The position numbers and the translations under genes are program-made. Positions 26,195-34,484 of a stretch of DNA of 64,000 bases are shown piece after piece (position 1 is the stretch's first letter; every line of letters begins with the position of its first letter). The stretch is from Cyclobacteriaceae bacterium (lineage in GTDB: Bacteria; Bacteroidota; Bacteroidia; Cytophagales; Cyclobacteriaceae). The notes beneath the pieces were generated by a model, which ran no database searches, was not told the origin of the DNA, and was given only the letters and a program-made list of their open reading frames with translations. The stretch spans positions 1-64,000 of the forward strand of contig JAEUUE010000075.1 of the NCBI GenBank assembly GCA_016787605.1. The letters are read 5' to 3'.

Positions 26195-26650
26195 ATGAAG
26201 ACCCGAAAGAAGCCGGAAACGCTCAGGCCCGGGTCCGAAATCGTGGAGGAAGCTATGCTCAGGCTGCCTACCCCGGAACGGGTCATGATGCGCCGGCTGA
26301 GGAGCCTGGTCCAGGAATGCCTCCCCAAGGCCTCCGAATTAGCCTACTACGGATTGGGTGTGCCCTTTTACCGGCACAACCGGCTTATTTGCTTCCTTTG
26401 GCCGCCATCCATTGGCTGGGGACCCAAAGACTCGACAAAATCACGAAAACCCAAAGGACTGACCCTGGGGTTTTGCCAGGGAAATCTTATGTCCAACGAA
26501 GGAGGGCATCTCCTGGCCGAAGGTCGAAAACAGATCTACTGCATGTATTTCAACAAACCTGCCGATATCGATGAGGCCCTCGTGAAGTCACTGCTATTCG
26601 AAGCCGGACTCATCGACGAGACTTTCGCTAAGAAGAAGCGCAAACGCTGA
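26195..26650 (+). CDS. DUF1801-like protein (YdhG family)
   Basis: A 151-residue soluble protein, divergent from the MarR regulator. Features of the DUF1801/YdhG-like fold are visible: an N-terminal helical stretch (RVMMRRLRSLVQECLPKASELAYYGLGVPFYRHN), the strand FLWPPSIGWG, then TLGFCQGNLMSNEGGHL and KQIYCMYFNKPADIDEALVKSLLFEA. The role of this family is not established. The start at 26195 was preferred over 26159, which adds twelve atypical residues. Confidence 0.72.
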   Translation: MKTRKKPETLRPGSEIVEEAMLRLPTPERVMMRRLRSLVQECLPKASELAYYGLGVPFYRHNRLICFLWPPSIGWGPKDSTKSRKPKGLTLGFCQGNLMSNEGGHLLAEGRKQIYCMYFNKPADIDEALVKSLLFEAGLIDETFAKKKRKR

Positions 26651-26653
26651 TTT

Positions 26654-29020
26654 CTACTCGTTTCGCAATGAAACCGCGGGATTGGCCTGGGCCGCCCTCA
26701 GGGCCTGGGTGCTCACAATGACGGAAGCGAAGACCAGCGCAATTACCCCGGTGACCGGGAAAACCCACCAGGGAATCCCCACCCGAACCGGAAAACGCAT
26801 CAAGAACTGGTTCAGCAGCCACCAGGCGATGGGCGAGGAAATCAAGAAAGCAATCAAAACCAACCGCGAGAAATCCCTGGACATCAGGGTAACCAGGCTC
26901 ATTACGGAGGCACCCATGACCTTCCGAATACCGATTTCCTTGGTTCTTTGCTCCGCCATGAAGGCGGCCAGCCCAAAAAGACCCAGCCCGGTGATAAATA
27001 TGGCCAACGAAGCAAACAGGCCGGCCAGGTGGCTGGTCATATTGATGGTGGTGAACTTCTTCGCAAACTCCACATCCGCAAACTCGTACTCGAACGGATA
27101 GGCCGGGTTGTACTTCTTAAAGATCTCTTCCACTTTCTTCAGGGAGCCCTGCAAATTCTCTGTCTTTTCCAGGCGGATCGTAACGGCAGAGGCCCACTCC
27201 GGGATGAGCACCATGAACATCGGCTTCACCGGCTGATAGGGGGATCCCATCAGCACGTTGTCGACAATCCCGATGAGCTCACGCTTGCCGCCCCACAGGT
27301 CAAGTTGCTGACCGATGGGATCCTTCAGGCCCATCACATCGATGGCCGCTTTGTTGACGATGATGGCCGCGGTATCGCTCTTATGATCTTCCGAGAAGTC
27401 GCGTCCTTCGAGAATTTTAATTCCCATCGTCTTCGTGTAGTCGTACTCGGTAGAGATCGTGGTGAAGATCACTTTTTGTTCTTCTGGTTTCCCAGGCCAA
27501 CCCAGGAAATTGTTGGACCAGATTTCGGTGATCGGGCTGTTAGACTTGCAGACGGAACTTACCACGCCGCTGTTCAGCAACTCCTGTTTGATCGCGCGGT
27601 AATTTTGTCCCACTTCCGCCGTGTATTCTACCGTGATGAGATTCTCCTGGTCGTAGCCAAGATCGCGCGCCTTCACAAAATTGATTTGCCAATAGATCAC
27701 GATGGTGCCGATGATGAGCAGGATGGAAAATCCAAACTGTAAAGTGACCAGGATTCTCCGGGGCAAGCTCGCACTTTTGCCCACCTGGATTTTTCCCTTC
27801 AATACCTTGACCGGCTGAAAGGACGACAGATATAATGCGGGATAACTTCCGGAAACAAGCCCTGTGAAAACAATCAGTGACCCGGCAAATATCCAGAACT
27901 GCGGTGAGGCATAGTCGATGATGAGCTGTTTGTCGACGAGTTGATTATAAAAGGGAAGCAACAGCTGAGCCAATAGAATGGCGATGGTGAAAGCCAGTAC
28001 CGCAAGGAAAACCGACTCGCCCATGAACTGGAAAATGAGCTCGTGCCGGCGGGAGCCCACGCTTTTCCTGATCCCCACTTCCCGGGCTCTCCGCTCCGAG
28101 CGGGCCGTGGCCAAATTCATGAAATTAATGCAGGCGATAACCAGGATAAAGGCCGCAATAATGGTGAACATCTGTACATAATCCACCATCCCGCCCGATT
28201 CCTGGCCGTTTTCAAAATTGGAGTGCAGGCGCCACCTCAACATCGGGTGAAGGAAGAATTCCCGCTTCATGTCGGTCTCGCCCTTCCGGAAAAGGAGGTC
28301 CCGGATGGAGTTTTCCACGTTTGTTTCGTTGGCCGGATCGTTGAGCTCGACGAACACCTGGAACGAGTAGTTGCCCCACTGCGTTTGTGACCGTTTCACC
28401 CAGTCTTCCGCGATGATCTTCATCTTCCAGGTCATCAGGCAGTCAAACTGAAAAGACGAGTTCTTTGGAATGTCTTTCAGTACTCCGGTGACTTTGAGAT
28501 CGTGCGCATTGTTGATACGCACGGTTTGGTTGATCGGATCCTCATCGCCAAACAATGTCCTGGCCATCGACTCAGTAATCACCAGGGAGGCGGGATCATC
28601 CATGACGGTTGACACATCTCCCTTCAACAGGGGAAACTGAAACATTTCCAGGAACTCCTCACTGGCATAGTAGGCTTCCTTGTAAATGCGATTCTCCCCA
28701 ACGGTGTACAAATGATTTCCTCCCCAATCGGTAATGGCCGTGTTGATGATGTTGCTGTCTTCCGTCTTCAGCGCTTCATAGGTCGGCTGAGGTACCGATG
28801 TCCATGAATTGACCTTTCCATCGAAGTGTGCATTGACCCAAACCTGGTACAACCGGGTTGCCTTGGGTTGGAATTTGTCGAACGACAACTCATCAAACAC
28901 CCACAACATGATCAGAATGCTGCACACAATCCCGATGGACAAACCGGCAATGTTGATGAAGGAGTAGGTTGCGTTTTTGCGCAGGTTGCGCAACGTGACG
29001 AGCAGGTAATTTTTGAACAT
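26654..29020 (-). CDS. MacB/FtsX-like ABC transporter permease (orphan)
   Basis: A 788-residue membrane protein with the tandem FtsX-like layout of Bacteroidota permeases: TM1 at about 20-42, MacB-type periplasmic domain (about 50-245), three helices with the ARSERRAREVGIRKSVGSRRHELIFQFMGES motif, a further helix, a second periplasmic domain, and a final FtsX unit (FMAEQRTKEIGIRKVMGASVMSLVTLMSRDFSRLVLIAF). No ATPase gene lies nearby, so it must use one encoded elsewhere. It closely resembles the permease at 30085. Substrate unknown; many relatives take part in lipoprotein or drug export. Confidence 0.9.
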   Translation of the reverse strand: MFKNYLLVTLRNLRKNATYSFINIAGLSIGIVCSILIMLWVFDELSFDKFQPKATRLYQVWVNAHFDGKVNSWTSVPQPTYEALKTEDSNIINTAITDWGGNHLYTVGENRIYKEAYYASEEFLEMFQFPLLKGDVSTVMDDPASLVITESMARTLFGDEDPINQTVRINNAHDLKVTGVLKDIPKNSSFQFDCLMTWKMKIIAEDWVKRSQTQWGNYSFQVFVELNDPANETNVENSIRDLLFRKGETDMKREFFLHPMLRWRLHSNFENGQESGGMVDYVQMFTIIAAFILVIACINFMNLATARSERRAREVGIRKSVGSRRHELIFQFMGESVFLAVLAFTIAILLAQLLLPFYNQLVDKQLIIDYASPQFWIFAGSLIVFTGLVSGSYPALYLSSFQPVKVLKGKIQVGKSASLPRRILVTLQFGFSILLIIGTIVIYWQINFVKARDLGYDQENLITVEYTAEVGQNYRAIKQELLNSGVVSSVCKSNSPITEIWSNNFLGWPGKPEEQKVIFTTISTEYDYTKTMGIKILEGRDFSEDHKSDTAAIIVNKAAIDVMGLKDPIGQQLDLWGGKRELIGIVDNVLMGSPYQPVKPMFMVLIPEWASAVTIRLEKTENLQGSLKKVEEIFKKYNPAYPFEYEFADVEFAKKFTTINMTSHLAGLFASLAIFITGLGLFGLAAFMAEQRTKEIGIRKVMGASVMSLVTLMSRDFSRLVLIAFLISSPIAWWLLNQFLMRFPVRVGIPWWVFPVTGVIALVFASVIVSTQALRAAQANPAVSLRNE

Positions 29021-29147
29021 AGCTGATTATTACACAATACTCCCCGAACTGAAAAAGGTTGCTCCCCTGCGGCGGTATTTCTAGTATATAGAGTGATGAG
29101 GACCGGGAAAGGTTGGAGGGCGGGCCTGATGGAATCCCGGAAATCCG

Positions 29148-29957
29148 CTACTTAATGCTCAACGCGGCCGCTTGACCGATCCAATTGTCGCGTCCAATCC
29201 GGCCTCTGAAAACTTTCAGCGAAGCCGCTACGCGCTCAATCTCTTCCGGGGTGAAAGCCGCTATTTGGCGATAGGTGTAAATGCCCATTTCATTAAGCTG
29301 CTTCTGGATTTTGGGGCCGATTCCGCTGATTTTGGTCAAATCATCGCGGGTTTGCCATGACGAAGGTGTGAACCGGGAATGGGCTCGTACGGCCTGGGGT
29401 TTGTGCGTCTCCGGTCTTATTTTCGAGCCAAATTCGTCGATTTCCGCCCTTAGCGAGGCCTCCCGGGCCCGCTGAGCATCCAGTTCCGCTCTCAATTGGT
29501 CAGCCGTTGAACGTATCGTATCCGACTCGGCCTTCAGGCTCTCATATCGCCTTTGGGTGGCCTTCAGTTCGTCTTCCAGCAGGTCCACCTGGCGACGGGC
29601 CTCCGCCAGCAGCGGTTCGGTAACTTTCTTGACCTGGCTGAGCAGCTTTCCCTCCTGCTGCCATTCGGCCACGTGCCGCCTTGCCGATTGGTTCTCCTTT
29701 TCCAACAGCCTCAATTGCTCGTGTAGAAGGGCTTTTTCCTTTTGCAGACCCCCAAGACTTCCCCGCAATACCCTGAAGGCGTCTTCGCTCAGCAGCCAGG
29801 AAACCGAAAAACCCACCACAAGCCCAATAACAATCATGGCGGTCACCTCGATGATGGCGGGCACTTCGCAAATTCCGCGGACAGCACACAAATACCAGCG
29901 GGCAAAGAAGACGCTGAGCAGGATGAAAGCCCCCAGGAGTAGATAGACTGCGCGCAT
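29148..29957 (-). CDS. Membrane-anchored coiled-coil protein with C-terminal helix-hairpin-helix domain
   Basis: A 269-residue protein with two N-terminal transmembrane helices (about 3-20 and 34-58). A long coiled coil follows (about 70-190, LQKEKALLHEQLRLLEKENQSARR and RAELDAQRAREASLRAEIDEF). A C-terminal helix-hairpin-helix domain starts near 207 (DDLTKISGIGPKIQKQLNEMGIYTYRQIAAFTPEEIERVAASL). The GIGPKIQKQL element is the classic HhH turn that binds DNA backbone or proteins, as in ribosomal or polymerase-linked modules. The combination suggests a tether between the membrane and nucleic acid or a protein. It sits between two orphan permeases and is divergent from the second. Confidence 0.8.
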   Translation of the reverse strand: MRAVYLLLGAFILLSVFFARWYLCAVRGICEVPAIIEVTAMIVIGLVVGFSVSWLLSEDAFRVLRGSLGGLQKEKALLHEQLRLLEKENQSARRHVAEWQQEGKLLSQVKKVTEPLLAEARRQVDLLEDELKATQRRYESLKAESDTIRSTADQLRAELDAQRAREASLRAEIDEFGSKIRPETHKPQAVRAHSRFTPSSWQTRDDLTKISGIGPKIQKQLNEMGIYTYRQIAAFTPEEIERVAASLKVFRGRIGRDNWIGQAAALSIK

Positions 29958-30084
29958 GGGTCAACGTTGGCAGGGTGAAGGTACGATTTTGATGCCTTTG
30001 ACCATAAATCGGGGCGAGGTGCAACCCCGAACAGACTTCAGGCGTCTTAACCATCGTCATCCGAGACCAAAAACGACCGCCACC

Positions 30085-32538
30085 ATGATCAGGAATTATC
30101 TCACGATTGCCTTGCGTAACCTGCGCAAGCACAGTTTCTATACGATGATCAATGTCCTGGGTCTTGCCGTGGGCATTGCCTCCTGCCTGATTATCGTTGC
30201 CTATATCAGCCACGAACTGAGTTTCGACAAGCACCACCAGGATGCCGATCGTATCTACCGGGTTGACTGCGAAATCAAGTTTGGTCCGAATCACCTGCGT
30301 CTAGCCGTTTCCCCTGCTCCTCTTGCGGAGGCGTTCCGAAGCGACTACCCTGAAGTGGAGGCGATCGGCAGGTTCTGGAATGATGGCTCCATGCTGGTCA
30401 AGCGCGTCGACCAGAACATCAAGGAAACACGGGCGGTCTTCGCCGACAGTTCTATCTTCCGCGTCTTCAGCATTCCCTTTATCCAAGGCAACCCGAAAGA
30501 GGCGCTCCGCGAACCCTTCACGATGCTACTCAGCCGGAGCGCAGCTGCCAAGTATTTTCCAAACGAGGATCCGCTGAATCAAACCCTGATCCTGGAAAAC
30601 AAAGACGCCTACAAAATTACCGGCATCTATGAAGACATGCCGGTCACCAGTCACTTTCGGTATGATATGCTGCTTGCGCTGGTGAGCCATCCCTATCACA
30701 AAGACGCCAATTGGCTGAGTAACAATTTTTCCACCTATCTCAAGCTCCGTCCGAAGGCCACGCGGGAAGCCCTGGAAGCCAAATTTCCCCAAATGGTTGA
30801 CAAATACTGTGGCCCCCAGGCCAAGTTGGCTCTCGGAGGGGAGTTCACCATGGAACAGTTTCGCGCATCCGGCAACAAGATTGACTTCACGTTGCGTCCC
30901 TTGGCTGATATTCATCTCCGCTCGGATATGATCGGTGAACTGGGAACCAACAGCGACATCACCTATGTCTACCTTTTCGGGGCCATCGCGCTGTTCATTC
31001 TCATTATTGCCTGCATCAATTTCATGAACCTCAGCACGGCCCGGTCATCGAATCGGGCAAAAGAAGTGGGCGTTCGCAAAGTAATGGGGTCCCTTCGCGG
31101 TCACCTGATTCGTCAGTTTCTTACCGAGTCTGTTGCGCTCAGCTTCGTTTCATTCCTGCTGGCCCTTGGCATCGCCTGGTTGGCCCTTCCCTCCTTCAAT
31201 GAACTGGCCGGAAAAGAATTGTTCTTACCCTTTGGGCGTTCTTCCTTCTGGCTGCAGCTGGTCTCCGCATCCCTGGCGGTCGGGATCATCGCCGGCATTT
31301 ACCCTGCTTTCTTTTTGTCGGCCTTCAAGCCCGCCAATGTGCTGAAAGGAAATCTCTCGCTCGGGATGAAGAGCGGACTTGTACGAAGCGCGCTCGTTGT
31401 ATTTCAATTCTTCATCTCCATCGTCCTTATCATCGGCACCATTGCGGTCAACCGTCAACTCAGCTTCATTCAACAGAAAAAGATAGGGTTCAACAAAGAC
31501 CAGGTCATCATCATCAAGGATGCCTATGGGTTGGGCGACCAGCTGGAGTCCTTCAAGGAGGAGGCGCTGAAGGATTCCCGGATTATCAGTGGTACGATTT
31601 CCGGATTTCTTCCCGTGACCGGCACCAACCGGAGCGACAATACCTTCTGGCCCGAAGGCGCGCAACCCACGCAGGAAAATCTCATCAGCCTTCAAACCTG
31701 GCGGGTGGATCACGATTACGTGAAAACACTGGGAATGCAAATCAGCGAGGGACGCGACTTTTCACGGGAATACAGGTCCGATACGGCCGCGGTGATTCTT
31801 AACCGGTCGGCGCTGGGGCTCTTCGGCATCACCGACAACCCGGTGGGCAAAGCGATTATGACATGGGGGGGAAATTCTATCGATGGGGAACTGGACCCTA
31901 AACAATTCGAAAAGTATACCATCATCGGAGTCCTTGAAGACTTTCACTTTGAATCGCTCCGGCAATCCATTGCTCCGCTTGGGTTATTCATTCGCAAAAG
32001 TTCCGGGCTGATTTCCTTCCGGTTCCAGGCGCAACACGCGCAGGAGGTCATCCAGGGGCTTGAAGCTACCTGGCAGCGAATCGCTCCGGGTATGCCCTTC
32101 GCTTATTCATTTCTTGATCAGGACTTCGAGTCGATGTACGCTGCTGAACAGCGCCTCGGCAAGATCTTCACGGTATTTGCCGGGTTGGCCATTATCATCG
32201 CCTGTCTCGGATTATTTGCCTTGACAGCCTTTACCGCCGAACAGCGCACAAAAGAAATTGGCATTCGAAAAGTAATGGGCGCATCGGTAGCCAGTATTGT
32301 GATGCTTCTGTCCAAAGAGTTCGGCAAACTCATCATCATTGCCTTCTTCATCGCCGTGCCGGCCGCCTGGTTTGGAATCAGCAAGTGGCTGGACACGTAC
32401 ACGTACCGGACAGAAATCGGCGCGTTTATTTACCTGGCCGCAGGCGCGATTGCATTTCTCATCGCCTGGCTGACCATGGGCTATCAGTCGTTCCGGGCCG
32501 CAACCATTGATCCGGTGAAGTCCTTGCGAAGCGAATGA
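30085..32538 (+). CDS. MacB/FtsX-like ABC transporter permease (orphan)
   Basis: An 817-residue paralogue of the permease at 26654, with the same two-unit layout. Shared motifs are MNLSTARSSNRAKEVGVRKVMGSLRGHLIRQFLTES and FTAEQRTKEIGIRKVMGASVASIVMLLSKEFGKLIIIAF. The start at 30085 (MIRNYLTIALRNLRKHSFYTMINVLGL) matches the family N-terminus; upstream in-frame codons look non-coding. No ATPase lies nearby. It was probably generated by duplication within the large Bacteroidota family of such permeases. Confidence 0.9.
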   Translation: MIRNYLTIALRNLRKHSFYTMINVLGLAVGIASCLIIVAYISHELSFDKHHQDADRIYRVDCEIKFGPNHLRLAVSPAPLAEAFRSDYPEVEAIGRFWNDGSMLVKRVDQNIKETRAVFADSSIFRVFSIPFIQGNPKEALREPFTMLLSRSAAAKYFPNEDPLNQTLILENKDAYKITGIYEDMPVTSHFRYDMLLALVSHPYHKDANWLSNNFSTYLKLRPKATREALEAKFPQMVDKYCGPQAKLALGGEFTMEQFRASGNKIDFTLRPLADIHLRSDMIGELGTNSDITYVYLFGAIALFILIIACINFMNLSTARSSNRAKEVGVRKVMGSLRGHLIRQFLTESVALSFVSFLLALGIAWLALPSFNELAGKELFLPFGRSSFWLQLVSASLAVGIIAGIYPAFFLSAFKPANVLKGNLSLGMKSGLVRSALVVFQFFISIVLIIGTIAVNRQLSFIQQKKIGFNKDQVIIIKDAYGLGDQLESFKEEALKDSRIISGTISGFLPVTGTNRSDNTFWPEGAQPTQENLISLQTWRVDHDYVKTLGMQISEGRDFSREYRSDTAAVILNRSALGLFGITDNPVGKAIMTWGGNSIDGELDPKQFEKYTIIGVLEDFHFESLRQSIAPLGLFIRKSSGLISFRFQAQHAQEVIQGLEATWQRIAPGMPFAYSFLDQDFESMYAAEQRLGKIFTVFAGLAIIIACLGLFALTAFTAEQRTKEIGIRKVMGASVASIVMLLSKEFGKLIIIAFFIAVPAAWFGISKWLDTYTYRTEIGAFIYLAAGAIAFLIAWLTMGYQSFRAATIDPVKSLRSE

Positions 32539-32578
32539 GGTTGACCCGCCTGAAGAGCCGGCTCCCCGCTTCCTGATT

Positions 32579-34483
32579 TTAGGTTTTGTTCAGAAAAACC
32601 AGTTTCGATTGGTCCGCCTTGCTGATCCGCTTAAAGAAGTCGGTCAATTCCGCATAACTGTCGGGACCATATTCCCCCTTCACGACTTTTAACCTTCGGT
32701 AGTACGTCAATCGTCCCTGATCAAGCCGATAGGAGGTCTCGTATTCTCCAAAACGGCTCTTGATGCGGGTTGATTCCGGAACGAACTCGGGATACAGGTT
32801 CTCAGGAAGGTGGATGTGTATGGTATCGACATCCACAAATCCCGTTTGAATCCGAACCGGGCTCTTTCGAGCTTCCACCTTCTCGGGAATCAACGTCGAC
32901 CGGTTCATCAGGTTGGGGTTCAGAAACATCCTCTTGCCGGTCATGGAAACATAATTCCGAAGGGTCAGATCGAGGGTTACGGTAGCCGAAGGAATCAATG
33001 CCTTGGTCTGCGTCACATTGAACTTGTTGAGATCAAATGAGGGAATCTTCGTGGTTCGCTCAATCCACTTCTTCTGCTCATCATATTGATTATTCAGGAT
33101 GAAATGAAGCCCATCATTCTCGTACTGAAGTCCGCGGTAGGTCGTGCGGGCATTCGCTTTGGCATTTCCTTTTTCATCGACAAACAAGTCAGCAGTTCGG
33201 GACTGAACATTCAGGTCATCCGGGTACTTTGGCGTATAGACCACTTTTGCCCCGGTGTCCGTAATCATCAACGCCGTGCGGTCGCCGGTGAATGTACCCA
33301 TGTAACCAAAGGGGTTCGTCTGGCTGGTGCACTCCAGCCAAAGAGTATCCCGCTGTCGGGGAACCGCCACGACGGCATGGTTGAATTGGGTGCTGGGGAA
33401 ATCCGGCTCCAGGGGAGGGGCATTCCGTCCCGCCCGGATGAGCACATAGTTGGCTTTCACGCCGGCGGCACGGAGCAACGCAACCGTATAGTTGGACAGT
33501 GCCTTGCAGTCGCCATAACCGGTTTGGTCCACTACATTCGCTTCGAAAGGCTGAAATCCGCCAATGCCTATCTGAATGCTGACATAGCGCGTCTTGCTCT
33601 GCATATACTCATACACTGCCTGTATCTTCTGTTCTTCTGTAAGGCCGTGGGTAAGTTCCTCGATTTGCTTCCTCGTTGATTCAGGCAATACCTCTCTTCC
33701 TTTACCCAATTCGAGTATCCATTGTCCGAATGAATCCCAGGACTCCATGGTGCCGGCATAGTTTGCATACATGAACTTGGATGGGCCCGCCATAATGCGT
33801 GGCACACGCTCATAGAGTTCCGGACCAAAAGGTTCCTCTTCGACCGCCGGAATATTCTCGAAACGCCATTCCCAATACAGCGTGTTCTCCTTCGCAACAC
33901 CTTGTTTGGGTTGCTGGTCTGTATTGATGAGCTTCCAGCGCGGTTTTAGTTCCTCCGGAGCCATCAACTTGTAGGTGGCCCGTTGAACGGAAACGTTGGG
34001 AGCGTCCGTGAGGGTGAAGCCCGGGATAAAGAACAGGTACTTGAATTCCACTTGATAGTTAAACTCGACCGTATACGGGTACGTTCCCTGGGCAAGTTCG
34101 GCAGCTTTCAGTCGGTTATCTTCATACAAGCTGAATCCGGAGATGGCGCTCTGATCGTAAATATCAAGTTGCTTGAGCTTGCGGATTACCTTACCCTCGG
34201 CGTCATACACCATGCCGGTGAAGCTTTTGACTTCCTCCAGTTTGCTGTACCCCACAACTTCCGTGGCGAAGCGCTTGCCCTTCTCGCCCAGGATGGTATA
34301 CACTTCATGCACCGTATAGGTGGCGATGTTCTGTTGCTTTATTTCGAATACCTGCTCCTTCTCGCGAACGACCACATGAGCATGCTCCTTCAACTCGGCA
34401 GGAATAAGAGCCACGGCATAGTCTTTGGCCTGTGGCCATGCGGCCAGGGGGATCATTAGAAGAAGGATGGTGATCTTTTTCAT
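32579..34483 (-). CDS. DUF3857 / transglutaminase-like protein (Cys retained)
   Basis: A 634-residue secreted protein with signal peptide ending at about residue 17 (AAWPQ). A DUF3857 beta-sandwich (about 40-240) is followed by a transglutaminase-like domain. The Cys in the position of the catalytic residue is present (VVDQTGYGDCKALSNYTVALLRAAG, about residue 325), with a His further on (STQFNHAVVAVP). A C-terminal beta-rich DUF3858-like region follows. Function unknown; such proteins are assumed to act in the periplasm or at the envelope. It begins one nucleotide after a paralogue ends. Confidence 0.88.
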   Translation of the reverse strand: MKKITILLLMIPLAAWPQAKDYAVALIPAELKEHAHVVVREKEQVFEIKQQNIATYTVHEVYTILGEKGKRFATEVVGYSKLEEVKSFTGMVYDAEGKVIRKLKQLDIYDQSAISGFSLYEDNRLKAAELAQGTYPYTVEFNYQVEFKYLFFIPGFTLTDAPNVSVQRATYKLMAPEELKPRWKLINTDQQPKQGVAKENTLYWEWRFENIPAVEEEPFGPELYERVPRIMAGPSKFMYANYAGTMESWDSFGQWILELGKGREVLPESTRKQIEELTHGLTEEQKIQAVYEYMQSKTRYVSIQIGIGGFQPFEANVVDQTGYGDCKALSNYTVALLRAAGVKANYVLIRAGRNAPPLEPDFPSTQFNHAVVAVPRQRDTLWLECTSQTNPFGYMGTFTGDRTALMITDTGAKVVYTPKYPDDLNVQSRTADLFVDEKGNAKANARTTYRGLQYENDGLHFILNNQYDEQKKWIERTTKIPSFDLNKFNVTQTKALIPSATVTLDLTLRNYVSMTGKRMFLNPNLMNRSTLIPEKVEARKSPVRIQTGFVDVDTIHIHLPENLYPEFVPESTRIKSRFGEYETSYRLDQGRLTYYRRLKVVKGEYGPDSYAELTDFFKRISKADQSKLVFLNKT

Positions 34484-34484
34484 T

